A DNA stretch of 64,000 nt from JBBCJR01 sp037190805 (GTDB lineage: Bacteria > Pseudomonadota > Alphaproteobacteria > Sphingomonadales > Sphingomonadaceae): NCBI GenBank assembly GCA_037190805.1, contig JBBCJR010000002.1:1-64000 (forward strand). The letters run 5' to 3'. Positions 16,028 through 25,944 of this stretch are shown one piece after another; the stretch's first letter is position 1; each line of letters opens with the position of its first letter. The notes below the pieces were generated by a model that did no database searches, was not told the DNA's origin, and saw nothing but the letters and a program-made list of their open reading frames with translations. The translations under genes and the position numbers were made by a program.

Positions 16028-17458
16028 GTGCGGCTGGGGGAGCTGATCGTCGGCGCGCCCTCCACAAGTCGGGTGACGGGCTTTGCGATCGACCATCGGC
16101 AGGTCGCGCCCGGCACCGTGTTCGGCGCTTTTCCGGGCACGCGCTTCAACGGCGAGGATTTTATCGACCAGGCTATTGCGGCCGGTGCCATCGCCGTGGT
16201 CGCGCGGGCGGAGGCAAAGGTGGTCGGGGCCGTCCATGTCGCCGATGATCAGCCGCGCCGCGCTTTTGCCCGTCTTGCCGCACGCTTCTATGCGCCGTTC
16301 CCGGAAACGGTCGTCGCCGTCACCGGCACCAACGGCAAGACGTCGACCGTCGAGCTGACCCGCCAGCTGTGGCGGATGGCGGGGCACCGCGCCGCATCGA
16401 TCGGCACCCTTGGCGTCACCACCGCCGACGAGCAGCTGTCGACCGGCATGACGACGCCCGACGTTGCGACCTTCCTTGCCACCATGGCGGGGCTCGCCCG
16501 CGAAGGCGTCACCCATGCCGCGTTCGAGGCGTCGAGCCATGGCCTTGACCAGCATCGCGGGGAGGGGCTGCCGGTCCGGGCGGCGGCGTTCACCAATCTC
16601 AGCCGCGACCATCTCGACTATCATGGCACGATGGACGCCTATCTGGCGGCGAAGCTCAGACTGTTCACCGAGGTTGTGGACGATGACGGCGCCGCCGTGG
16701 CCTGGGCCGACGATCCCGCCTCGGTCAAGGTGGGCGCGATCGCGCGCGAGCGCGGACTCCGCCTGCTGACGGTGGGAATGAGTGGCGATACGCTGCAACT
16801 GATGTCGCGCACCCCGACGCTGCTCGGCCAGGAACTGGTGATCGCAGCCGATGGTGCGGTCCACAAGGTGAAGCTGCCGCTGATCGGGGCCTATCAGGCG
16901 GCGAACGCACTGGTCGCGGCGGGGCTGGTCGTCGCCACTGGCGGCGACACTGCCGACACGCTGGGCCATCTGGCGCGGGTGCAGGGCGTGCGCGGCCGGC
17001 TGGAGCGGGCTGTCATCACCCGTGCGGGCGCGCCGGTCTATGTCGACTATGCCCATACCCCGGACGGTTTGCGTGCGGCGATCGAGGCGTTGCGTCCCCA
17101 TACCCGCCGCCGCCTTATCGTCCTGTTCGGGGCGGGTGGCGATCGCGATGCCGGCAAGCGGCCGGACATGGGCGCCGTTGCCGCGCGGCTCGCCGACCAG
17201 GTGATCGTGACCGACGACAATCCGCGCGGCGAGGACGCGGCGGCAATTCGCTCGGCGATCCTGGCGGGCGTGCCGGATGCGACGGAGATTGGCGACCGGC
17301 GCACCGCGATCGCTGCCGCTATTGCGGCGGCGGGCGACGGCGACGTGGTGTTGCTGGCCGGAAAAGGGCACGAGCAGGGCCAGATCGTCGGGCGCGGCGA
17401 TGCCGTGCGCGTCCTGCCCTTCGACGATGTCTCGGTCGCGCGCGAGTGCGCGGCATGA
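16028..17458 (+). CDS. murE: UDP-MurNAc-tripeptide synthetase (meso-diaminopimelate adding)
   Basis: MurE adds the third residue to UDP-MurNAc-L-Ala-D-Glu using ATP. The 476-residue product has the P-loop VTGTNGKTSTVELT, SSHGLDQHR and the substrate-selecting motif DDNPRGED; DNPR is the signature of enzymes specific for meso-diaminopimelate, as expected for a Gram-negative. It starts at a GTG directly after the ftsI stop. Confidence 0.96.
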   Translation: MRLGELIVGAPSTSRVTGFAIDHRQVAPGTVFGAFPGTRFNGEDFIDQAIAAGAIAVVARAEAKVVGAVHVADDQPRRAFARLAARFYAPFPETVVAVTGTNGKTSTVELTRQLWRMAGHRAASIGTLGVTTADEQLSTGMTTPDVATFLATMAGLAREGVTHAAFEASSHGLDQHRGEGLPVRAAAFTNLSRDHLDYHGTMDAYLAAKLRLFTEVVDDDGAAVAWADDPASVKVGAIARERGLRLLTVGMSGDTLQLMSRTPTLLGQELVIAADGAVHKVKLPLIGAYQAANALVAAGLVVATGGDTADTLGHLARVQGVRGRLERAVITRAGAPVYVDYAHTPDGLRAAIEALRPHTRRRLIVLFGAGGDRDAGKRPDMGAVAARLADQVIVTDDNPRGEDAAAIRSAILAGVPDATEIGDRRTAIAAAIAAAGDGDVVLLAGKGHEQGQIVGRGDAVRVLPFDDVSVARECAA

Positions 17459-18834
17459 CGGTGCTCTGGACGGCCGATGAAATCGTCGCCGCTACCGGCG
17501 GTGTGGCGTCCGCGTCCTTCGCGGCGGAGGGCGTCAGCTTCGATTCTCGTGAAGTCGGGCCCGGCGACCTGTTCGTGGCGCTGGCGGGCGAGACGAGCGA
17601 TGGCCACCGCTATCTCGACCAGGCTTATGCGCGCGGCGCGGCAGGCGCGCTGGTCAACCAGCCGGCACCGGGGCCGCATGTGCTGGTCCCCGACACCATG
17701 GCCGGGCTGGTCGCGCTGGCCCGTGACCGCCGTGCATCGACGGGCGCGCGGATCGTCGGCATCACCGGATCGGTCGGCAAGACGGGGACGCGCGAGGCGC
17801 TGGCCCGCGCGCTTGACCGCTCGGCGCGGGGGCGGGTCCATGCTTCGGTCAAGAGCTACAACAACCATGTCGGCGTCCCGCTATCGCTGGCGCGGATGCC
17901 GCATCATGCGGGCTACGGCCTGTTCGAGATGGGGATGAGCGCTGCGGGCGAGTTGACCGAACTCACCCGCCTCGTCCGGCCCCAGGTCGCGCTCGTCACC
18001 TGGATCGCCCAGGCGCACAGTGCTTTTTTCCCCGATGAAGCGGCGATCGCCGATGCCAAGGGCGAGATTTTCCTCGGGCTGGAACCGGGCGGGATCGCCA
18101 TCCTGCCTCAGGACAGCATCCATCGCGACCGGCTGATCAGTCACGCCCGCCCCTATGCGGACACCATCCTGACCTTTGGGCGGGACGAAGGCGCCGACGT
18201 GCGGCTGGTGAACGAGGCGCCGGCGGGGGTCGGACGGGTCGTGACCGCCGCGCTGCCGGGTGGTCGGACATTGACATTCACCATTGGCATGGCGGGCGCG
18301 CATTGGGTTCACAACGCGCTGGCGGTGTTGGCGGTTGTCGACGCCCTGGGCGCGGACATCGCGGCCGCCGGCCTTGCCCTTGGCGGTCTCACCGGCCTGC
18401 CGGGGCGCGGGGAGCGCCGCCGCATCGCACTGCCTGACGGTGGCGAGGCGCTGGTCATTGACGAGAGCTACAACGCCAATCCCACATCGATGGCCGCGGC
18501 GCTCGCCGTGCTGGGCGAGGCATCGGCGCGGCGGCGGATCGCGGTGCTGGGCGCGATGAAGGAACTGGGCGACGACAGCCCGGCTTTCCATGCCGGGCTT
18601 GTCGAACCGCTGCTCGCATCCGGCGCAAGCCATGCACTGCTCGTCGGGGCGGAGATGAGGGCGCTGGTCGCGGCGCTTGGCAACCGCATCGATGTCACGC
18701 ATTGCGACGACGCCGCTGCCGCCGCGCTTGCGCTTGACGCGCTGATCGACGACGGGGACGCGGTTCTCGTCAAGGGATCGAATTCGGTGGGGCTCGGCCG
18801 GCTGGTCGCCGCGCTCGGGTCCGGGGATATCTGA
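17455..18834 (+). CDS. murF: UDP-MurNAc-tripeptide:D-Ala-D-Ala ligase
   Basis: MurF attaches D-Ala-D-Ala to complete the UDP-MurNAc-pentapeptide. The 459-residue product has FDSREVGPGDLFVAL, the P-loop GITGSVGKTGTREAL (a Gly where many have Thr, GKTTT), KSYNNHVGVPLSLARM, DESYNANPTSM and the ending VLVKGSNSVGLGRLV. The ATG at 17455 overlaps the murE stop by 4 nt. Confidence 0.96.
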   Translation: MTVLWTADEIVAATGGVASASFAAEGVSFDSREVGPGDLFVALAGETSDGHRYLDQAYARGAAGALVNQPAPGPHVLVPDTMAGLVALARDRRASTGARIVGITGSVGKTGTREALARALDRSARGRVHASVKSYNNHVGVPLSLARMPHHAGYGLFEMGMSAAGELTELTRLVRPQVALVTWIAQAHSAFFPDEAAIADAKGEIFLGLEPGGIAILPQDSIHRDRLISHARPYADTILTFGRDEGADVRLVNEAPAGVGRVVTAALPGGRTLTFTIGMAGAHWVHNALAVLAVVDALGADIAAAGLALGGLTGLPGRGERRRIALPDGGEALVIDESYNANPTSMAAALAVLGEASARRRIAVLGAMKELGDDSPAFHAGLVEPLLASGASHALLVGAEMRALVAALGNRIDVTHCDDAAAAALALDALIDDGDAVLVKGSNSVGLGRLVAALGSGDI

Positions 18835-19907
18835 TGCTGTATGAACTGGCCGAGGCGCTGGGATTTCCGGGCCTTCTCAATCTCGTCCGCTATATCACCT
18901 TCCGCGCCGGGGCGGCTGCCCTGACCGCGCTGGTCATCGGCCTTCTGATCGGGCCGAAATTTATCGGCTGGCTGCGTGTCCGCCAGGGCAAGGGCCAGCC
19001 GATCCGCGAGGACGGACCGGCCAGCCACCTGATCACCAAGAAGGGCACGCCCACCATGGGCGGGCTGATGATCCTGACCTCGCTGATCATCTCGACCCTG
19101 TTGTGGATGGACTTCTCCAACATCTTCACCTGGACCTGCCTGATGGTCACCGTCGGCTTCGGCGCGATCGGGTTCATGGACGACTATGACAAGGTGAAGA
19201 AGCGCAGCCACAAGGGCGTCTCCGGCAAGGCCCGGCTGCTGGCCGAGTTCATCATCGCCGGCATCGCCGTGGCCGTGATCTCGTCCCAATCCGGGACAAC
19301 GCTGTTCCTGCCGTTCCTCAAGGATGCCGGCATCAACCTCGGGGTTTTCTACCTCGCCTTCGCCGCTTTCGTTGTCGTTGGCGCCGGCAATGCGGTGAAC
19401 CTCACCGACGGGCTGGACGGCCTCGCGATCATGCCGGTGATCATCGCCTCGCTCGCCTTCGCGGTCATCGCCTATATGGTCGGGAATGCGATCTTCGCCG
19501 ATTATCTGGGCATCCATCATGTCCTTGGCGCCGGCGACCTTGCGGTATTCTGCGCGGCGGTGATCGGCGCGGGTCTCGCCTTCCTGTGGTACAATGCGCC
19601 TCCGGCAGCGGTGTTCATGGGCGACACCGGTAGCTTGGCGCTGGGCGGCGCGCTGGGCTCGATCGCGGTCGTCACCAATCACGAGATCGTGCTCGCCATC
19701 ATCGGCGGGCTGTTCGTGCTGGAGGCGGTGTCGGTGATCGTCCAGGTGATCAGCTTCAAGACTACTGGCAAGCGTGTGTTCCGCATGGCGCCCATCCATC
19801 ACCACTTCGAGCATCTCGGCTGGTCGGAACCGACGGTGGTGATCCGTTTCTGGATCATCAGCTTCGTTCTCGCGCTTGCCGGCCTCGCGACGCTGAAGCT
19901 CAGATGA
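18834..19907 (+). CDS. mraY: Phospho-MurNAc-pentapeptide transferase
   Basis: MraY moves phospho-MurNAc-pentapeptide onto undecaprenyl phosphate, giving lipid I in the inner membrane. The 357-residue polytopic product has KKGTPTMGGLMIL, FMDDYDKVKKRSHKG, NLTDGLDGLAIMP, FMGDTGSLALGG and PIHHHFEHLGW, which together contain the catalytic aspartates and the histidine-rich loop. Its start overlaps the murF stop by one base. Confidence 0.97.
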   Translation: MLYELAEALGFPGLLNLVRYITFRAGAAALTALVIGLLIGPKFIGWLRVRQGKGQPIREDGPASHLITKKGTPTMGGLMILTSLIISTLLWMDFSNIFTWTCLMVTVGFGAIGFMDDYDKVKKRSHKGVSGKARLLAEFIIAGIAVAVISSQSGTTLFLPFLKDAGINLGVFYLAFAAFVVVGAGNAVNLTDGLDGLAIMPVIIASLAFAVIAYMVGNAIFADYLGIHHVLGAGDLAVFCAAVIGAGLAFLWYNAPPAAVFMGDTGSLALGGALGSIAVVTNHEIVLAIIGGLFVLEAVSVIVQVISFKTTGKRVFRMAPIHHHFEHLGWSEPTVVIRFWIISFVLALAGLATLKLR

Positions 19908-21241
19908 TCGTCTCGCGCGCCTTCGCGAACCGCCGCTATGCGGTGCTGGGGTTGGCCCGCACCGGGCTGGCCACGGTGGGCGCGCTGGTCGCCAGCGGTG
20001 CCCGCGTCACCGCGTGGGACGACCGGGCAGAAGCGCGCGCCGCGCTGCCGCCGCAGGTGGTGGTCGCAGATCCCGGTGACGCCGATCTCGGCCAGTTCGA
20101 CGCGCTGGTGCTGTCGCCCGGCATCCCGCTCGACCGTCATCCGCTGGCGGTCAGGGCGCGCGAGGCGGGCCTTCCCATCATTGGGGATATCGAGCTGTTC
20201 GCCCAGGCGCGGGCCGACCTGCCGCCGCACCGACTGGTGACGATCACCGGCACCAACGGCAAGTCGACGACGACGGCGTTGATCCACCACATCATCGCTT
20301 CGGCGGGGCTGCCAACCCGGCTGGGCGGCAATATCGGTCTGCCGATCCTGGGGCAGGACCCGTTGCCGGCCCGCGGCGTCTATGTGCTGGAGTTGAGCTC
20401 GTTCCAGATTGATCTGACGGAGCGCCTCGACGCGGATGTCGCGGTGCTCCTCAACCTCTCTCCCGACCACCTCGATCGCCACGGCGACATGGGGAGGTAC
20501 GCTGCCGCCAAGGCACGGCTATTTGCCATGCAGGGGCCCAGCGGCGTGGCCGTCATCGCCACGGACGACGAACATACGCGCGATATAGCCCGTTCTACGC
20601 GCGCGCGTCTCGTCGAAGTGTCGGCGTCACGGTCGGTGTCGTCAGGCATCGCGGTGGTCGGGGGAACCGCCTTCATCGACGGCCGGGCGCTCGCCGATCA
20701 GGCGGACTGGCCGACCCTGCAAGGGCCCCACAATGCCCAAAATGTCGCCGCCGCCATCGGCGCGGCGCTGGCGCTCGATATCTCGCCGCCGGTGATCGCC
20801 GCCGCGCTTGCGACGTATCCGGGTCTGCCACACCGCATGGAACGGGTGGTGGAGCGGGATGGCGTGCTGTTCGTCAACGACAGCAAGGCCACCAACCCAA
20901 CCTCGACCGCGCCCGCGCTTGCCGCTTTCCCGGCGGTGCACTGGATCGCGGGCGGCCTGCCCAAGACCGACGAGCTGGACGCGTGCCTGCCACATCTCGG
21001 CCATGTGCGCGCGGCCTATGTCATCGGTGATGCGGCGCCGCTGTTCCGCGAGCTGCTGGCGCCGCATGTGGCCGTGGTCGATGCCGGGACGCTGGACCGC
21101 GCCGTTGCGGCCGCGGCACAGGCGGCGCGGCCGGGCGAGGTGGTCTTGCTGTCGCCGGCCTGTGCCTCCTACGATCAGTTCACCGACTATGAGGCGCGGG
21201 GCGAGGCGTTTCGCGCCGCGGTGGGAAGGCTGGGGGCATGA
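19904..21241 (+). CDS. murD: UDP-MurNAc-L-alanine:D-glutamate ligase
   Basis: MurD adds D-glutamate to UDP-MurNAc-L-Ala. The 445-residue product has a Rossmann start (YAVLGLARTGLATVGAL), the P-loop ITGTNGKSTTTALI, LSSFQIDLT, LNLSPDHLDRHG, VNDSKATNPTS and a C-terminal LLSPACASYDQFTDYEARG. It is coupled to mraY and ftsW by 4-nt overlaps. Confidence 0.96.
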   Translation: MIVSRAFANRRYAVLGLARTGLATVGALVASGARVTAWDDRAEARAALPPQVVVADPGDADLGQFDALVLSPGIPLDRHPLAVRAREAGLPIIGDIELFAQARADLPPHRLVTITGTNGKSTTTALIHHIIASAGLPTRLGGNIGLPILGQDPLPARGVYVLELSSFQIDLTERLDADVAVLLNLSPDHLDRHGDMGRYAAAKARLFAMQGPSGVAVIATDDEHTRDIARSTRARLVEVSASRSVSSGIAVVGGTAFIDGRALADQADWPTLQGPHNAQNVAAAIGAALALDISPPVIAAALATYPGLPHRMERVVERDGVLFVNDSKATNPTSTAPALAAFPAVHWIAGGLPKTDELDACLPHLGHVRAAYVIGDAAPLFRELLAPHVAVVDAGTLDRAVAAAAQAARPGEVVLLSPACASYDQFTDYEARGEAFRAAVGRLGA

Positions 21242-22461
21242 GCGTGACCACGAGCACGACCGAGTCATCACGCGATAACGGTGGACAGGGCGGCAAGACT
21301 ATAGCCCGTCTCGGTCGTTCCGACCGCTCGGCGCTGGGCCGCTGGTTCTGGACGGTTGACCGGCCGCTGCTGCTGATGGTCCTGATCCTGATCGGCTGCG
21401 GGCTGGTCGCGGTGCTGGCGGCGTCGCCGGCCGCTTCCTATCGCTATTCCGGCGGCACGGTGAAGGTCGGCGAGCTGCATTATTTCAAGCGCCAGCTGTT
21501 CTGGGCACTGACGGGCCTCGCCGTCATGATCCCGGTGTCGATGATGACGCGGCTGGCCGCGCGCCGACTGGCGATCATCGGCGCGGGCGTGTTTGCCGTT
21601 CTGCTGCTGCTCACCCCCTTCATCGGGTCGAGCGCCAATGGCGCCACGCGTTGGATCGGGGTCGGGGCCTTCTCGCTCCAGCCGTCCGAGTTTCTGAAGC
21701 CCTGCTTCATCGTCTTTACCGCGTGGCTGCTGTCGCTTCGGTTCGAGGATCAGAAGCTGCCGATGATGCAAGTGTCGTTCGCATCGCTGGCGTTGGTCGC
21801 GCTGCTTCTGGTCCAGCAGCCGGATTATGGCCAGACGGCGCTGTTCCTGGCGGTATGGACCGCGCAGGCGCTGCTCGCCGGTCTCAGCCTGCAGATGTTC
21901 GGGATGATTCTGGTCGGCGGCCTGTGCCTGGCCGGCGTCGCCTATCTGTCGGTCGACCATTTCGCCAGCCGCATCGACCGTTTTCTCACCGGCAGTGGCG
22001 ATACCTATCAGATCGACCGCGCTCTCGACGCCTTCCGCGCGGGGGGGCTGTTCGGCACCGGGCCGGGCGAGGGGCGGGTGAAGCTCCAGCTTCCCGAACC
22101 GCATACCGACTATATCTTCGCCGTCATCGGAGAGGAGTTCGGCGCGATCGCCTGCCTGGTCCTCGCCTTTCTGATCCTCGGTATCGTCAGCCGGGTGCTG
22201 ATGCGGCTGACCGAGGAGGACGACCCCTTCCTGTTCCTGGCGGCGGCCGGCCTCATCACCCAGTTTGCTGCCCAGGCCTTCATCAACATGGGGGTCGCGC
22301 TCAGCCTGCTGCCGGCCAAGGGGATGACCCTGCCGTTCGTCAGCCATGGCGGTTCGTCGATGATCGCCCTCAGCTTCGGCATGGGGCTGCTGCTCGCCTT
22401 CACGCGCCGCAACGACTATCTTCGCCGCTCGCCCTATCTGGACCGGTGGAGAGAGAGGTGA
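21238..22461 (+). CDS. ftsW: Septal peptidoglycan polymerase FtsW (SEDS family)
   Basis: FtsW polymerises lipid II glycan strands at the septum with FtsI. The 407-residue product is polytopic with about ten hydrophobic segments and has SEDS landmarks: GANGATRWI-like NGATRWIGVGAFSLQPSEF, QPDYGQTALF, FGTGPGEGRVKLQLPEPHTD, FAVIGEEFG and LPFVSHGGSSMIALS. It carries an N-terminal cytoplasmic extension of about 35 residues. Confidence 0.96.
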   Translation: MSVTTSTTESSRDNGGQGGKTIARLGRSDRSALGRWFWTVDRPLLLMVLILIGCGLVAVLAASPAASYRYSGGTVKVGELHYFKRQLFWALTGLAVMIPVSMMTRLAARRLAIIGAGVFAVLLLLTPFIGSSANGATRWIGVGAFSLQPSEFLKPCFIVFTAWLLSLRFEDQKLPMMQVSFASLALVALLLVQQPDYGQTALFLAVWTAQALLAGLSLQMFGMILVGGLCLAGVAYLSVDHFASRIDRFLTGSGDTYQIDRALDAFRAGGLFGTGPGEGRVKLQLPEPHTDYIFAVIGEEFGAIACLVLAFLILGIVSRVLMRLTEEDDPFLFLAAAGLITQFAAQAFINMGVALSLLPAKGMTLPFVSHGGSSMIALSFGMGLLLAFTRRNDYLRRSPYLDRWRER

Positions 22462-23621
22462 TCGCCCAGCGTCATTATGTCATCGCCGCCGGCGGGACCG
22501 GGGGGCATATGGTCCCGGCGCATGTGCTGGCGAACGAACTGATGGCGCGTGGTCACCATGTCGCGCTGCTGACGGATGAACGCGGCCTGCGTTTTCCTGG
22601 GCTGTTCGAGGATGTCCAGCGCCATGTCATCGACAGCGGGACGTTGAGCGTCCGCCGGCCTTTCGGTTGGCCGAAGGCGATCCGTGCCATCATGCGCGGG
22701 CGGGGGCAGGCGCTCCGCCTCTATCGCAGCTTCCAGCCGTCGGCGGTGATCGGTTTTGGCGGCTATCCGGTGCTGCCGGCGATGCTGGCGGCGCGCAAGG
22801 CCGGTATCCCGACCGTCATTCACGAGCAGAATGCCGTGCTTGGCCGGGTCAATCGCTTCCTGGCGCCCAAGGTCGATGTCGTCGCCACCGCCTATGAAGA
22901 AATCGGGCGGGTGCCGCAGCGGGTGTGGCCGAAGGTGCGTCTGGTCGGCAATCCGGTCCGTGACGAGGTGCTGGCGCTCAGGGACCGACCCTATCCGCCG
23001 CTGGACGAGGACGACATCCTGCGGGTGCTGGTGATCGGCGGCAGCCAGGGCGCGACCATATTGTCCGAAGTGGTGCCGGACGCGCTGTCGATGCTGCCGG
23101 TCGGCTTTCGGCGACGCCTCCAGGTCGTCCAGCAATGCCGGGCCGAAGATTTGGCGATGGTCCGCGAAACCTATCGTCGCCTCGGCATTCCCGCCGAATG
23201 CGCCACATACCTCGCGGATCTGCCGGCGCGGCTGGCATTGGCTCATCTCGTCATCGCGCGATCGGGTGCGTCGACAGTGGCGGAGCTGACCACGGCCGGC
23301 CGGCCTGCGATCCTGGTTCCCTATGCCGCTGCTACCGACGATCATCAGACCGCCAATGCGCGTGAGATCGTGGCGGCGGGCGGTGCGCGATCGATCCCCC
23401 AACATCGCTTCACCCCCGTGGAACTGTCGAAGCAGATGCAGAAGCTGGGTCTGGAGCCCGACGCGCTGACCAATGCCGCGGCGCGGGCACGCAGCGCCGG
23501 TCGTCCCGACGCTGCCGGCGATCTCGCCGATATCATAGAAAGCCTGTCTCCGGACGTCGACGGCGACGTCGCGTCGGTACGCCGGGGCGGCGCCACAGCC
23601 TTCAGGGAAGCCTACGCGTGA
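22458..23621 (+). CDS. murG: Lipid II synthase (UDP-GlcNAc transferase)
   Basis: MurG adds GlcNAc to lipid I, making lipid II on the inner face of the membrane. The 387-residue GT-B enzyme has the glycine loop AAGGTGGHMVPA, VIGFGGYPVLPA, HEQNAVLGRVNR and GGSQGATILSEVVP. The GTG at 22458 gives a 4-nt overlap with ftsW; another in-frame GTG at 22446 is possible. The C-terminal 25 residues beyond the catalytic domain look like a lineage-specific tail. Confidence 0.95.
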   Translation: MIAQRHYVIAAGGTGGHMVPAHVLANELMARGHHVALLTDERGLRFPGLFEDVQRHVIDSGTLSVRRPFGWPKAIRAIMRGRGQALRLYRSFQPSAVIGFGGYPVLPAMLAARKAGIPTVIHEQNAVLGRVNRFLAPKVDVVATAYEEIGRVPQRVWPKVRLVGNPVRDEVLALRDRPYPPLDEDDILRVLVIGGSQGATILSEVVPDALSMLPVGFRRRLQVVQQCRAEDLAMVRETYRRLGIPAECATYLADLPARLALAHLVIARSGASTVAELTTAGRPAILVPYAAATDDHQTANAREIVAAGGARSIPQHRFTPVELSKQMQKLGLEPDALTNAAARARSAGRPDAAGDLADIIESLSPDVDGDVASVRRGGATAFREAYA

Positions 23622-25033
23622 ACCGTTTCGCCACTGATATCGGCACCATCCATTTCATCGGAATCGGTGGCATCGGCATGTCCGGCATCGCCGAGGTGAT
23701 GCACAATCTTGGCTATAAGGTGCAGGGCTCGGACGTCGCCGACTCCTATGTCGTCCAAGGGCTGCGGCAGCGCGGCATCGAGGTGATGATCGGCCATGAC
23801 GCGGCAAATCTGGGCGATGCCGCCGTGGTCGTCACATCGACCGCCATCCGCCGCGCCAATCCCGAGGTCGAGGCGGCGATGGAGCGGCGCATTCCCGTCG
23901 TCCGCCGGGCCGAGATGCTGGCCGAGCTGATGCGTTTGAAGTCCACCGTTGCCATCGCCGGCACCCACGGCAAGACGACGACGACCTCTATGGTCGCCGC
24001 GCTGCTGGATGCGGGCGGGTTCGATCCCACGGTGATCAACGGCGGCATCATCAACAGCTATGGCTCGAACGCCCGGCTCGGCAGCTCGGACTGGATGGTG
24101 GTCGAGGCGGACGAGAGCGACGGCAGCTTCCTGCGCCTTGACGGGACGATCGCGGTCGTCACCAATATCGATCCCGAGCATCTCGACCATTATGGCAGTT
24201 TCGACAAGGTCAAGGACGCGTTCGTCGAATTCGTCCAGAATGTCCCCTTCTACGGTGCCGCCATTCTGTGCCTCGACCATCCGGAAGTGCAGGCGATCCT
24301 GCCGCGGGTGCGCGACCGGCGGATCCTGACCTACGGCTTTTCCGCGCAGGCCGACGTGCGGGGCGTGAACGTCACGCCCGTTCCCGGCGGCAATCGGTTC
24401 GACGTTGTGATCCGCGACCGTGACGGCAATGATCGGACGATCGCCGCGCTGGAACTGCCAATGCCCGGTCGTCATAACGTCCAGAATGCGCTGTCGGCAG
24501 TCGCCGTCGCGCTGGAACTGGGGATCGACGAGGCTGCGATCCGCGCCGGCTTCAACCGCTTCGGGGGCGTCAAGCGCCGCTTCACCAAGGTTGGCGAGAT
24601 CGACGGCACCGTCGTCATCGACGACTATGGCCATCACCCGGTCGAAATCCGCGCCGTGCTCGCCGCTGCGCGCGAGGGGGTTCAGGGCCGTGTGGTCGCC
24701 GTCGTCCAGCCCCATCGCTACAGCCGCCTTGCCGGCCTGATGGACGAATTCGCCCAGGCCTTCAACGATGCGGACATGGTACTGGTCGCGCCGGTCTATG
24801 CCGCCGGGGAGGCGCCGATCGAGGGTGCCGATGCCGAGGCGCTGGCCACCAGCCTGAAGCGGCGCGGTCACCGCAACGCCGCCGCCATCGCCGGACCGGA
24901 CGTGCTGGCCGAGATGCTGGCTGTGACGGTTCGCCCCGGCGACATGGTCGTCTGCCTGGGCGCCGGCGATATCACCAAATGGGCGGCGGGCCTTGCCGAC
25001 GCCATCGCCGCCCGGCGCGCGGCGGCGGCATGA
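23618..25033 (+). CDS. murC: UDP-MurNAc:L-alanine ligase
   Basis: MurC adds the first amino acid, L-alanine, to UDP-MurNAc. The 471-residue product has FIGIGGIGMSGIAEV at the start, the P-loop IAGTHGKTTTTSMV, EADESDGSFLRL, VTNIDPEHLDHYG, IDDYGHHPVEI and QPHRYSRLAGL. It uses a GTG start overlapping murG by 4 nt. Confidence 0.97.
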   Translation: MNRFATDIGTIHFIGIGGIGMSGIAEVMHNLGYKVQGSDVADSYVVQGLRQRGIEVMIGHDAANLGDAAVVVTSTAIRRANPEVEAAMERRIPVVRRAEMLAELMRLKSTVAIAGTHGKTTTTSMVAALLDAGGFDPTVINGGIINSYGSNARLGSSDWMVVEADESDGSFLRLDGTIAVVTNIDPEHLDHYGSFDKVKDAFVEFVQNVPFYGAAILCLDHPEVQAILPRVRDRRILTYGFSAQADVRGVNVTPVPGGNRFDVVIRDRDGNDRTIAALELPMPGRHNVQNALSAVAVALELGIDEAAIRAGFNRFGGVKRRFTKVGEIDGTVVIDDYGHHPVEIRAVLAAAREGVQGRVVAVVQPHRYSRLAGLMDEFAQAFNDADMVLVAPVYAAGEAPIEGADAEALATSLKRRGHRNAAAIAGPDVLAEMLAVTVRPGDMVVCLGAGDITKWAAGLADAIAARRAAAA

Positions 25034-25944
25034 GCGCCGCTCCCGCGCCGATCGGTGACATGCCCTTCGCCGGCCTGCGCGGGCGCGCGGAGGCGGGGGC
25101 CAGCCTCGCCGATTTCATCTGGTTCCGCACCGGCGGTTCGGCCGAATGGCTGGTGCGCCCCGCCGATCTTGCCGATCTATCGGCGCTGCTCGAAGCATTG
25201 CCGGCGGACATGCCGCTGTGGACGGTGGGGGTCGGATCGAACCTGATCGTCCGTGACGGCGGCGTGACGGGTGTCACCATCCGCCTGCCCAAGGCGTTCG
25301 CGGCGGTTCGGATCGAGGGCGGCAATCACGTGCGGGCTGGCGCTGCCGCGATGGGCATCACCGTCGCCAGCGCCGCGCGCGATGCCGGCATCGCGGGACT
25401 GGAGTTCCTGCGCGGCATTCCCGGTACGGTCGGCGGCGCGGTGCGCATGAACGCTGGCGCCTATGGCCGCGAGGTTGCCGATATCCTCGTCGAGGCGACG
25501 CTCGTCCATCGTGACGGGCGGGTCGAAGTGTTGCCAGCGGCGGCGCTCGGCTATTCCTATCGTCATTCGTCGCTGGCTGACGGAACGGTGATCGTTGAGG
25601 CCCTGTTTAGGGGGCAGCCCGGCGATCCCGCGGTGATCGGGGTCGAGATGGACCGCATCGCCGCCGAACGTGAGGCTTCCCAGCCGCTCAGAAGCCGCAC
25701 TGGCGGCTCGACGTTCAAAAATCCGGACGGGCATAAGGCATGGGCGCTGATCGATGCTGCCGGCTGTCGCGGCTTGACGCTGGGCGGCGCACAGGTCAGC
25801 GAGAAGCATTGCAACTTCCTCCTGAACCTCGGCGGCGCGACCAGCGCGGATATCGAGGCCTTGGGCGAGGAGGTGCGTCGGCGGGTCAAGGCCGCGTCGG
25901 GCATCGAGCTGGAGTGGGAGATCAAACGGGTGGGCGTGGCGTGA
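25030..25944 (+). CDS. murB: UDP-N-acetylenolpyruvoylglucosamine reductase
   Basis: MurB reduces the enolpyruvyl group to form UDP-MurNAc, using FAD and NADPH. The 304-residue product has FRTGGSAEWLVRP, VGVGSNLIVRDGGV, IPGTVGGAVRMNAGAYG, a YSYRHSSLADG-like segment, TGGSTFKNPDGHKAW and SEKHCNFLLN. The ATG at 25030 overlaps the murC stop; the longer open frame upstream has no support. Confidence 0.95.
   Translation: MSAAPAPIGDMPFAGLRGRAEAGASLADFIWFRTGGSAEWLVRPADLADLSALLEALPADMPLWTVGVGSNLIVRDGGVTGVTIRLPKAFAAVRIEGGNHVRAGAAAMGITVASAARDAGIAGLEFLRGIPGTVGGAVRMNAGAYGREVADILVEATLVHRDGRVEVLPAAALGYSYRHSSLADGTVIVEALFRGQPGDPAVIGVEMDRIAAEREASQPLRSRTGGSTFKNPDGHKAWALIDAAGCRGLTLGGAQVSEKHCNFLLNLGGATSADIEALGEEVRRRVKAASGIELEWEIKRVGVA

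Noticed and set aside
14222..17371. Minus-strand open frame of 1049 codons antisense to ftsI and murE
   Set aside because: It lies entirely antisense to two well-supported genes, is arginine- and histidine-rich without any domain, and is a by-product of high GC at third codon positions.
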